DNA of 64,000 nt, from contig CM053327.1 in the NCBI GenBank assembly GCA_028583605.1, positions 19,703,629 through 19,767,628 of the forward strand, written 5' to 3'. Made by a program: the position numbers and the translations under genes. Source of the stretch: Dastarcus helophoroides (Eukaryota; Arthropoda; Insecta; Coleoptera; Bothrideridae). Of this stretch, positions 1 through 10,636 are shown one piece after another. Numbering within the stretch: position 1 is the first letter of the stretch; each line of letters begins with the position of its first letter. The notes under the pieces are model-generated. The model did not search any database and was not told the DNA's origin. It saw only the letters and a program-made list of their open reading frames with translations.

Positions 1-2340
1 AAGTATTTTCTGGTATTTTTTTGGATTTCGTACCTTTAAAGTAAGATTCAAACACTGCTAGCCACTGAAAAATGGCGGAAATTACAAAAAAAATCACAAA
101 TAAGACTTTTTGTAAAAAAAAACATCGTAAAACCAAAAAAAAAATACATAGGACCAGTGACACAGAAGTTCTGAGAAGAAAAGAAATCTTTGAAAGTCTG
201 TCTTAGTAACAGTGTTTATATTTGCTGCTATTTTTCTAATGCAATTTTAGTATATTATGAAAATATGAAGGTATTTGCCTATCTCAATTAGTAGTTGTAA
301 AATACTCAAAGCATGTTTTAGAGTTTTAAGAACAACTGATTTTAACAACTATATATTTTCCTTCAACATTGAACTTTATATACTCGCGCAAATTACATAC
401 AGTCGCATGTACATTCGTTTATACAGTGTATGCATACACCCCAAATAGTAATTCACGACAAGACAGCTCTAGTGCAAACACTGAAGCTTACAAAATCGAG
501 TCAAGGTAAAGACAAACACTTTGTTTTAATTTCCCAAGAGGAGACTTCAAATTATATCTACGAATAACGGAGTGTACTGGGACAACCAAGCTCACTTGTG
601 TTATTCACCTGGCTTTTCTATATAGGCTCACCACCATTTAATTATCTATATTTTGTGTATTCAACGATATTCGTCTGGCCAACAGGTGCTTTTGGGGAAT
701 TTCTCTTCATCGTGTTTGATGTTATGATTAAAATCGATTGTCTGACGCAGCAAGCATAACAATTAATGTTTCGTTGTGTTAGGCGTCACAAACAAGGATT
801 CGGAAACTGTGATCAGCGATCTGAATATTAAATAAACCTTTGCAAACATTTTTCTTAAAAGTTCTGCCTAAAACATTTCATTGTGTATAATATTTTACAA
901 GATTTGCAAAATTGTATTACCTGTAACCACAAGCTTTATCAAGTTAACTTTTTTAATAAAAACATAAATTCGGTAACACAGTTGTGCAGTTTATGCAGTG
1001 GCAGCTGATTCTAAAGCACTCAGGAATACGCGCACCTGGTTAAATGAGTGATTTATATTTTTTATTAAATGCAAAAGGCAACAATTTGGCATAATATTTT
1101 TAAGCTTAATAAAATAATATTAAACTAATTAACTATTACTCGTGAGTAACTTGGAATGAAGCACACATGTATCATAAATAAGCTGGTTAAAGCCACAGAA
1201 GAAGTGCTGTGCTTCGCACAATGTGCGATATTGCCACGTGGTCAGTACAAGTCAGAGTTTTAAATGTGTGTTTATGTGTTAAGATTTCTGTTACAAGTTT
1301 TGTGTCCCACTTTTGTTTCGAAATAAAAGATATCGTCATCAATTATATCTCAGTTATCTAATTATTGACTTAAAAAGAAAAGCCATATGAATTACGTATT
1401 GTATTACGTGCAATCAACACGCAATCAATCTAGCACCAGCATATGTTACATCTGTCTACTCTGTTATGGTTGTACTTGGTAAATGGGTTATAATTTAAAC
1501 GAATTTTAAAATAAGCGACACAGACTCACAGCTTTGAAGGCTGAAGGGAAAAAATGTTAAACCATTTAAGTTATAATGAATGTTATGAAGATGTTTTGTG
1601 TATTATGCATTACTGTCTAACATAGTTTATGAGTATCAGTGAACAATATTATGCGAAACAGAACATTATCTCAAACTTAAGGGATTTAGTTTTAATTTAT
1701 ATTCATAATATCTCACAAACTATATTTAATAAGAAATATAACAAGTAAATATCAAAATTTCATTGTATCTTAATAAAATCTTAGTGTTTGACGACAATCT
1801 ACTCACGAATACGAACAGCTTAGATCTTCTAAACGACAATTTTTTTTAGAAGATTTATTTTCGATTAGAAGAAATATTAGAGGAGTCTATAATTTATAAA
1901 ATTACTTGACAAAACAACAGTCACAGAAACTACCGGTATAGTTTGCCAAAAATACTGTAAAAATGTTTTTATTTATTTGTTATATTTCTTGTTAGTTATC
2001 GTTTATGAATTATGAATACTGAAGAATTTTGCCAATTAAGAATTAAAAATATAAATTATTTAATTTGTATCTCAGTTTATTTCTATGAACAGATTTTTGA
2101 CCCTTACTCTTAGAAGTGAATTATACATTTTGTAGTTACTTTACATAAGAATTGGAGATGTGAAAAATGTTGTGACGTAATTTTAGAACAAATGGTTCTT
2201 GTTCTTTTTCTTTTCTTGGAAACATTAAATTTAATTTTGATAGTGACATAGTTCTCTGCCTCTTGATCGTTCAAACTTCATTGTAAATAAACCCTTACGA
2301 GATAAACATCTTCTTCATAAATTCAAAATTTCATATTTCG
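1..2340. other. AT-rich intergenic sequence, no gene seen
   Basis: No open frame with protein-like composition, no RNA gene and no paired inverted repeat was recognised. The sequence is AT-rich with scattered homopolymer runs. Splice-like motifs occur, but none is linked to a readable frame. Confidence 0.5.
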
Positions 2341-2660
2341 ACTATAAAAGCTCCCTCCTCACCCGCGAGTTAGTTTATAATCCAAATTTAAACTTTTGAC
2401 TTTTTTCTCGAAATTTCCAATTTAAGCTGAAAATTTGGATTTCGATTTCCAAATTTTACAAAAAAAGTTAAAGGTTCGACTTTCAACTTAAGGTACCTAT
2501 TTTTCTCTCAAAATCGCAAACTTTCATTCAAAATATTAACTTTAATCCCAAAATTCGTTGAAGTCTCGACTATAAAATACAAACGTCTGTCAAATCTTGA
2601 CATTTTAAAATCTTAGAAAGTAGGTTGAAAGTTTTTATTTAGACTGGAAATGTCCATGTT
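2341..2660. repeat. Degenerate T-rich repeat tract (TTTTCGAAATTT-like)
   Basis: Loosely repeated words of the type TTTTTCTCGAAATTTCC, AAATTTTCGACTT and TTCGACTTTCAACTT. The same words fill the hAT-ended element at 4357-7062, and appear in either orientation in several rootletin introns. Units are too diverged for a fixed period to be read by eye. Confidence 0.5.
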
Positions 2661-2800
2661 TATTTTTTCGGAATATCGAGTTTCCAAGTCGATAGATATT
2701 GTTACCAATTTTTAATTTTGTATCGATATATTAGTAGTCTAAATCGATTTCAAATTAGAAAAAATTACAATAATTGATTTTATTGCAGATATTGAAAATA

Positions 2801-3284
2801 CAGTAGAACTCCGACCTCGGATGGTCCGACCCTCCGGATAATACCTTCACCTTAGTACTGTTTAAAATTAATATTTTTGAATTTGTAGCTTGGGATTTTT
2901 TTCTGTGTAAACTTTTTATACAAAATATGCTTTTTAACTGTCTAAAGCTTGTTGAATGACATCTGTATTTCCTTCCCTTTTGATATATTTAAAAATATGA
3001 AGTGATAAAGATACAAGGATTCTGTCATTAAATCTGCAGAAAGAAACAATTTTGGCTTTCTTTTAATGTTTGTATCAAAAATATTACATATCGATTAAAA
3101 ATAAATTTACATTTATTATTTAAAATTTGTCTTAAATTTTTATACTTCAGATGGTCCGACCTTTTTCGGCATCCGACCTACCCCTTAGTCCCCTATACTA
3201 CATATTATTAATACTACATTATTATTATTATTACATATATTACATTAAATGTCCCATGTTGGTCGGATTAACGAAGTTCTACTG
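2801..3284. mobile_element. Pogo/Tigger-like MITE with TA target duplication
   Basis: The left end reads CAGTAGAACTCCGACCTCGG. The right end, read on the minus strand, is CAGTAGAACTTCGTTAATCC. Both are flanked by TA (2799-2800 and 3285-3286). CAGTAGAAC-type termini with a TA duplication are typical of pogo/Tigger-related non-autonomous elements. The 484-bp interior has no coding potential but contains further copies of the GGTCCGACC word. Confidence 0.7.
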
Positions 3285-3286
3285 TA

Positions 3287-4348
3287 TTACTGTATAATCC
3301 ATTTTCAATTTTACAAAACACTGAGACTAGTTACTTCAAAGACCGTTCAAGATACTGACAAACCATGTTCTCATAAACTAGCTCTACTTTAAAACTATGA
3401 TTTCTGTTTAACATTTACGCTTTAAAAAATTCAATTTTGATGGCGACGGAAAAAATAATCGCACATTAAAAATGATGAAATGGACTGAAGATGTGTAAAG
3501 GTTATTTTCTCCGCGTTAAATATACATACGCTTTCCCAACCTCATGCAGAAAATGCAGGTTTTAAATTCCTGTTCAATAAATTGCTAGAGTGTAACATAT
3601 GTAAAGTAATGTTTTTTATAGAAATGGAAAATCCCCGAAGTGCCATCGAGGGATAGCTGTGTTAGGGAATAAGGCGGAAAATAGCTAGATAGTGTTCAGT
3701 TGATATATTCAAAGTAGCCGTTGAGGTAAGTAATCTCGGATCGTAGCTCGAACTGTAAAATTACCTCTTACATCTCATCTATTTTAGCTCGAAACTTAGG
3801 ACGTTAAGAATGGGTTTTGCCAACTTAATCACTACAAATGAGGGGCAAAATTAGGCTTCGACCACAAGCGAGCCTCACTTATTTACTGTCAACTATTTGA
3901 CCACCAAATACCACTATCATTAAGTGGTCAATAAATGGTAAATACCAGATTTCGAAACAAGATGCACGCTTAGTGAGAGAAATTATATTCTATTGAATCT
4001 TCAATTTATTGTATAGCTGAATTGGACTACATATTTTTCTATTTAAAATTGCTCATAATAATAAGTTATTTTCTACTTGTGTCATTATTGATTGCGTAGA
4101 AGTTTTAATTCAAATGCCTTATATATTCCACTTAAAACATTTATTATTTCGGAGAAAGGGAAAATGCTTATTTTACCTGTACATCTGTAATTTTCTCTGT
4201 CTCTAAAAATATCTATATTAATAAATTAATGTTACTTAAAAATTGCTTACACTAGTGACTACACAAATCCACAGATATATAGGCTGATATATTCGTCAGG
4301 TCCAGAGGTCCAGAATACACAGTCATTGACTGGTTTTCATCATATTTG
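3287..4348. other. Intergenic sequence, no supported gene
   Basis: No convincing coding region. An exon-like stretch near 3621-3725 sits between an acceptor-like TTTTTTATAG and a donor-like GAGGTAAGT, but all three frames are stopped. I therefore do not call it. Confidence 0.4.
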
Positions 4349-4356
4349 GTCTAGTC

Positions 4357-7062
4357 CAGGGATGAGCAATCTCTTTTTACAGCGGGCCAATTGCAGGGCT
4401 AAAAATTTTGCGCGAGCCGGATGTGAGAAAACATGAAATCTAGGGCGCTAGCACCCCCTGGTTTATGCAACAAACTAGAAAATGTATATGTATTCAATTG
4501 AAGGAATTCCAATTCTTCAAAATTCATCCTTTCCTTGAAACATTTTTTCAAAGTTTATACCTTTTTCTGAAATTTCGTATATTTTTTTACAAAATTCGAC
4601 TTGTTTTATTAAACATGACTGTCAAAATTTCGCATTTAAAAGTTGGTCTTTTTTTGGAATTTCGTCATTTCTCGAAATTCGACTTCTTCTGACAACTTCG
4701 ACTTTTTTTGATCCTAAAAATTTCAGCTTGTTTATTAAAATTTGCCTTTTCCTCAAAATTTGGTCGATCTTCTGACAAAAAGGTAAATTTTTTGGAAATT
4801 TAAATTTTTTGTGGAAGGACAAAAATGTCAGCACTTTTTTAATCCAAATTTCTGAGAGTTTGTTGAAATTTCGATGTGTTATCACAATATTTGACATTTT
4901 CTGACGCCCGTTAAGGCATTAAGGCGCCTGTCTTCCTTTGAATGTGGGAGTTCACAAAAAATAAATATTCGTTTTTTTTCCTAAAATTTGCTCTTTTTCG
5001 CAATTTCGTTAAAATCTGTTCTTTCTGGGAAATTTCGAGATTTGACTATGATTAAATGCTTTTTCTCAAAATTTAGATCTTTTTTGCAAAAGTTCTCTCA
5101 AACTATCGTCTTTTTCTCAGGGTTTTGACTTTTTTAATTTCGACTTTTTTTTTTAATTTCGACTTTTTTTTTTAAATTCGACTTTGATCGAATAATTTTT
5201 TGTCTATTTCTCGAAATTTCGCTTTTTTTACAAATTCCGATATTTTTCTCAACATTTAGCTGAATATTTCGATCTTTTAGATTCTGATTTTTTTAAAATT
5301 TTGACTGGTTTCCTCAAGTTTACCTTTTTCAGGAAATCTTGATTTTTATCTCAATATCCGATATTTAATATTTCTATGACTTTTCTCTTTCCTGCTACAT
5401 TGCTCTTTTACCTAAACTTTGCCTGTTCCTCAAAACTTGTGTGAAATTTCGATTTTATTTCCAAACTCCTACTTTTTGGACTTTTTCAAAAATGGTTTAT
5501 TTATTTCAAAATTTTGTCACTTTCTTAAATATTTGTCTTTTTTTAATAAATTACGACTTTTAGATCAAATAGTTTTATAGGTTCAGAAAATGTTCACCTT
5601 TCTCTTTAAATTAGATCGAAATGTTAATAAAAATATTACGAAAACATTTTTGAAGATTTCGAGAAAAATACTTCTTGTAAATTCAACATCTTTACTGAAT
5701 TTTGAGAACAATGTTTTTGAAAACTGCGATTTTTCTTTCTTAAAATTAGACTTAATTGCGTCTTTTCACAAAATTAGACTTTTGAAAATTTTGACTTTTT
5801 TGAATTTCGAACATTTCTCGAGTTTTAGAGAAAGGTTAGGATTCTTATTTTCAATATGGTTTATTGAACATTTCAACTTTTTTAATTTCCCTCTTAAAAT
5901 TGAATTTTTTTTTGAAAATTTGGAATATTTTCTAGAAAGTTCAATATTTTTCTGGAAATTGCAACGTGATTTTCAAAAATGTTAAATTTTTTTCGAAGTC
6001 TTTGTTTTTTCTGATTTTTCTTTTTAATTTGATTACCGATAATTTCAACTTGTTAGAAATTAACCTTACTCTCCATATAATTTTTATCTCAAAATTCGAC
6101 TTATCTCTTTCTGGATATTTCCATTTAAAATTGAATTTTTTCGGAAGATTTAGACACAAAATTCGTTTATTTTTTTAAAATTCGATCAAACTTTTAATAG
6201 AAATCTAAACAATCTGAGAAGAATATTTTTAGAAAAATATTTCTTGAAAAATTTCAAAAATATGACAAAATTGAAATAAAATAAAAATTCTCAGAGAATT
6301 ATTTTTTAAAGTTGCATTTTTTTACCTGAATTCTACTTGTTCTGGACATTACGACTTTTTCACAAAAAATTACTTTTTAAAATTTCGTCTTTTATATATT
6401 TTCATTTTTTCGAAATTTCGACATTTTCTTAAAGTTCTCCGAAAGGTGTTTTTTTAAGATTGAGCTTTTTCGAAATTTTGACATTAATCTGAAAATAAGA
6501 TATCCCCAGTTCTGTAGTTTTTAAGTGAAAATATACATTACTAAGCGAGAAGGTTTTCTTTTCTGCTTATGAGTTTTTTAGAATGATTGTTGTTGCCCCC
6601 CTTGAAGAAAATCTTGCCTACGCTCATGTCCAAGATATTTCATGATTTGCATTGCATGCCTGACTAATCGTGGAAATTTATTAAAAATCATTTAGGTAAT
6701 TTTACTAGAATTTTTAAATGTCTATTTGGAACTGTCTCTTATGTCGTATATTAATTGACTAAGAAAAAATATGGAAACTACAAGCAGTTTCTTGGGATTG
6801 AAATATGTTAAATCTAGTTTCAAATTGGTTTATTAAGTTTTGAATTTCCTGGCCATATTTACTTCTATTTGAAGGAGTTTCTTTTCTCAAGTATGGAAAA
6901 TGTTTAGTGTTTTTTGACAACATATGTTTCTTCCAAATGGTAAATTTTTATTTTTTCGTCAAATTGCTTGACATTTTCTTTTCCAAAATTTTTCCGTAAA
7001 ACAGTCGAGTCTTAGGAAGGCCGGACAAATGTGTTAGGCGGGCCGCGTCTTGCTCATCCCTG
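4357..7062. mobile_element. hAT-like non-autonomous element, 2.7 kb
   Basis: The left end reads CAGGGATGAGCAATCTC and the right end, on the minus strand, reads CAGGGATGAGCAAGACG. Both are followed by GGGCC-containing subterminal sequence (near 4384 and 7040). CAGGG(A/T)TG-type ends followed by GCGGGCC are characteristic of hAT elements. The 8-bp flanks (GTCTAGTC on the left, GTAGTCAG on the right) share TAGTC but are not identical, so the target duplication is decayed. No transposase was recognised. The interior is a degenerate T-rich repeat (separate entry). Confidence 0.65.
4480..6500. repeat. Long degenerate T-rich repeat array inside the hAT-like element
   Basis: About 2 kb of imperfect reiteration of words such as TTTTTCTCGAAATTTCGAC, AAAATTCGACTTTTT and TTTGACTTTTTC. 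The strand bias (T and TTCGA rich on plus) leaves long chance open frames, for example 5590-5985 on plus. These encode only low-complexity F/L/N/K-rich peptides and are not genes. No exact period is visible, so this is an old or gene-converted satellite-like filler. Confidence 0.6.
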
Positions 7063-7070
7063 GTAGTCAG

Positions 7071-7906
7071 TTTACTTTTCCTGGATCCACAAATGCTCAA
7101 CCCTTATAGTAATATTTAAATCCAAAAGTGTGTTTGTCTATTTGTTTGTACGCCCTTCACGACTCAATCATTAAAGCTATTTTGACGAAAATTGTCACAT
7201 AGACATTGATTACTATGCAGCATAGTTAGAAGGCTACTTTTTATACCAGACTTACATTATATCCAGACAAGCTTGAATGACCTTTACAGAACATTTTTAT
7301 ACTACGTAATCAATCATAGAGAACGGCAAGAGAGTCAACCCCGCGATCTTAATTTTGACAGCGACCTCTCTTCTTGGGTCCTCAAACGATGGCCATAAAA
7401 GTAATCATCTGTGTTATCGATTTTAGTAATATTACGTTACTGCCTTAAAATTTAAACTGAAAAATTAATTTCAAATTTCATTTAGATGTATGATTGTTTT
7501 GAAACATTCTAGTATAAAAACATTAACAGAGCTTCAAAATTCTTCCTGTCAAATCCATGACAAATGCGTACCCCAAGCAATGTCTCGGAAATCTTCTATT
7601 CAAATTATTTTTTACAACCACTCACGTTTATACAAACTTCAATTAATTCTTATATAATCAGTACTCTATCAAGATTTCTCATGTATCTAAAAAAAAATAT
7701 AGTTAAAGCCAAGGTATTGCCCAAAACAGATAACAAGCTAAAACCTAAATCTCTGTGAAGAAAAATTACCTATTATGTTCATTATTCTCTAAAGGAGCAC
7801 CTAAGGAATGCGAATTTTACTATGATAGCTTCTGCCGGTTTTTATTCATCTTTTGAGGAGGCTGCCTACTTGACTGTGTAAATGACCTTTTCACATTTAT
7901 TTGCAG
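7071..7906. other. Unassigned sequence upstream of a candidate terminal exon
   Basis: No complete gene is seen. A short plus-strand frame (7564-7758) is open but has no recognisable domain. The end of the segment is a good splice acceptor, TTTTCACATTTATTTGCAG, which ends at 7906. Confidence 0.3.
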
Positions 7907-8063
7907 AAATAAACTTAGTAAGGTATTATTACCGAGGAAATGTTTTAAAAGATTTTACGACACATTGGAAGAAGCGATAAATGACTGTCTGAAAGAAGGA
8001 AAAGGAAATAGCGAAGTGGGAGATGGGAAGCGGTCCAACATACTTAAAATTCTCCACAATTGA
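7907..8063 (+). CDS. Candidate terminal coding exon of an unidentified gene
   Basis: A pyrimidine-rich acceptor (TTCACATTTATTTGCAG) directly precedes a 51-residue frame that ends at TGA 8061-8063. The peptide is charged and looks like globular protein: RKCFKRFYDTLEEAIND early, then KEGKGNSEVGDGKRSN near the C terminus. AAATAAA-like words follow near 8250. The exon would begin with one base of a split codon. I do not recognise the family and could not find a matching upstream exon. It may be a chance frame, a decayed exon, or the end of a gene whose other exons lie farther left. Confidence 0.3.
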
Positions 8064-8348
8064 ATGCAGAGAAATGTGATTTCCGTTATTTTATTTCCGG
8101 TGCTGCGTTCACGACGTCGTCGACGTAGTCCCAAGGTTTGTTTTTGGCAAAGAGATTCGCTATCGCAAAATTCTCAAGTTTAAATCAAGCACTACCTAAT
8201 AAGCAAAAGAGAAGTTGTGTTTTGACGCGATTTAATTCATTTCAAAGGTATAAATAAAAATTAATTTCGCAAATAGAACTTAAGAAACTTAAAAACCACT
8301 CAGTTATTAACATATTTCCTAAAAAATTAGTTTCATTACTAATATGTA

Positions 8349-8570
8349 CAGTAGAGCGTAGATTATCCGAATCAATTAGGGCCAATATTAGAAATTTCAA
8401 AGGGGTAACAGTAACTTAAAGAGGTTTGAGGGGGGAGGATAATATTATGCTTAAAAAGTGTCCTATTAAAACTAAAAATCAACCTAGTCAGGATTTTACT
8501 AGAGGGTTTTAAAGAAGAGAGTGGCGAACCTAATACGCAGTGATCGGCTCGCAGCGCTAAATTTGTCATA
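8349..8570 (+). repeat. Single-ended pogo-like terminal sequence
   Basis: TA followed by CAGTAGAGCGTAGATTATCC resembles the termini of the MITEs at 2801 and 22901. No inverted partner was found downstream, so this is a truncated copy. Its right limit is unknown. Confidence 0.35.
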
Positions 8571-9229
8571 TTTCAAAATTTTGTTAAATGCCAAGGGTTT
8601 AGCGGAAAAGGTTGTCCAATGCAGAAAAGCTTGCATTTTATCTTTGATTTTCATACATAAATTTTTAGCCAACAACTACTTTTTTTGGCTTTTTTGATAA
8701 AGCAAAGCAATAATAACCGCAAGCGGTTTTTCACGTTTCGTTTTTTGATCACTTTTCACTCTTCCTTTTTGCCACAGCCAGCATTGTATGGGATTCGCAG
8801 AAACTCAGTTAATAATTGATACGCTTTGGAGAGTATCTTTCGGCGAGAGCCTCATCCGAAAGATTGTTTTATCTTCGGAGAGTTAACATTTCTGAAATCG
8901 TCTCTCAAGTGGCAACTCGCATTCTAGTACTCTTGAGAGTGATTTACGCAAAATATTTCCAAAACACACCTACCTTTAAGGATGCAAAGCAACATAAATT
9001 CGAAAACTTTTAACAATGACAATAATGTGAGTAACCAAAACAAAACGGTAATATGGTTTAGTGATATCAGTAATTTTAATAAATTTTAATAAGATACCAA
9101 CTAAGGACAGTTAAAAATGGCAGTCGAGACCCATAGCCCAGTTACCTCGTAGGTCCTGTTACCCAGACGTACCTTAAAATGTTCCTTCAATATTATTTGA
9201 TCTTAATAGGGAAAAAAATTCACCTTTTG

Positions 9230-9480
9230 TTGTGAAATCAACTGAACTGGAGTTACAGCCAAAAGAGTTCAAAATATTCGGCTTCCATATGCCTGTACTA
9301 TAAATCTGTGACACCCGATATTTAATTTAAATATCACTAATCAATGATATATTTTTTTGGAGGAACGGTCTGGTCCTTAGTTATCTTCAAAAATTGAAAT
9401 ACAAATCTTGTCCCCTGAAACCAACAAAGGTTGCTCTAAGACGTTTTGATAGCCAAGCTATCATCTTCAGAAAGGGTATT
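9230..9480 (+). repeat. Dispersed repeat with GAAGATGATAGC...GAAACGT-type hairpin
   Basis: The block 9355-9475 is closely similar to 60307-60450: both carry GGTCCTTGGTTATCTTC or near variants, then TACAAATCTTGTCCCCTGAA. It contains the small hairpin GATAGCCAAGCTATC. On the minus strand this reads as a CTGAAGATGATAGCTTGGC... motif followed by CGTCTTAGAGCAACC. The segment 9240-9290 is also shared, inverted, with 17635-17690. It looks like the tail of a retroelement family, but no coding part is present. Confidence 0.4.
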
Positions 9481-9873
9481 TCAGTTAATGATATATTGAA
9501 TATTATAGTTTCTAGCAGTTCAGCCATCTCTTATTATCATCAGATGTAAGATGCTAAGCAATGAAATGCTTTGAGGTCTCTGACTATAAGATATTATTTA
9601 ATGTATTACATGATAATTTTATATAAAATAATAATTCCTATCCCATATTGATAAACAATTACACTTGTAACTATAAAAATGCCGCCAGCATTGTTATTAA
9701 GGCCAAATTTTATCAAAATCGGATAAAGCTTGTTAAATCCGCTTGAGCGATTATAGTTCGTTCCGCTTTAGCTTTCTGTAGTTGGCCTCCAAAACCAATA
9801 CATATGCAAATCTATTTTGCCCCGGCACAATAAAAATGCTAAGCGAAAAATCAATTCCAGAGAAATAAGCGCA

Positions 9874-10107
9874 TCAAAGTGTAAATTTGCAATGATTGGC
9901 AAGAAAATGGAGGTGTTTGGTCCACAAATTCGATGTGATTGGAACATGAGGGCAACCGTCAAACGGACATTCATGCGAAAGTAATATGCCATCCGGCCAT
10001 AACGCAGTTTCGCCACCTTTATATGCGTTTCCCCAAACACTACCATGATAAAAAAAGACGTATTCTCGATCTCTTTTGGAAGAGTAATCAATAATTTTCA
10101 TTAGCAA
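9874..10107 (-). CDS. Unidentified protein-like open frame, possible exon or decayed gene
   Basis: A 77-codon minus-strand frame begins at a non-ATG codon; the first ATG is two codons in. It has strikingly ordinary protein composition in an AT-rich setting, with segments YVFFYHGSVWGNAYKGGET, ALWPDGILLSHECPFDGC and PHVPITSNLWTKHLHFL. It is rich in Trp, Cys and His. A second minus-strand frame (9768-10091) overlaps and is probably its shadow. No family was recognised. An exon, a captured gene fragment or a transposon fragment are all possible. No clear splice sites were found at its edges. Confidence 0.25.
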   Translation of the reverse strand: MLMKIIDYSSKRDREYVFFYHGSVWGNAYKGGETALWPDGILLSHECPFDGCPHVPITSNLWTKHLHFLANHCKFTL

Positions 10108-10636
10108 CTTTTATAATCCTGGTATAATAAAGGTAAAATTATTCAATTATTTTAATAAAAATCTATGTAAATACTCATTTCGTAATGACCCTACCTTAAA
10201 AAATGATTAAAAATTAAACAGGGCGGTCCTGAGGTACGGTGCAATATCGCTACTATTATAAAGTATACCTTTTTTGTGTAAAAAATATTAGGAATGTCAG
10301 AATTTGATATCAAAAGTAACATATCTGAAGGAAAAAAATTATGTCTTTTTTACATACTCAATCTACCGCAGGTGGCGCCCTTCTATGAAGTATAATTAAA
10401 CTGAAAACGAATTTAAATTCCTCGACTCAAAAAGACCCAAACCTTAAAATTTTGCAGAGTTATTAGCATTTATTAAGAAATAAGTGAAAATAAACTAAAA
10501 TAATATTTCACATTTAACACCATGTGTCTCTTTAACTATACTTTTGAACTAAGGTAAGTTCAGCTAAATTGTAATATTTTCACCTCACGAATCTATCCAA
10601 GAATTTTGACTCATAACCTCGGGACCATTCTGTATA

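Noticed and set aside
3621..3725. Exon-like segment between TTTTTTATAG and GAGGTAAGT
   Set aside because: All three frames contain stops; no homologous peptide recognised.
4465..6180. Several long open frames within the T-rich tract (for example 5590-5985 plus)
   Set aside because: Low-complexity F/L/N/K-rich peptides produced by the degenerate repeat; no domain, no splice or start context.
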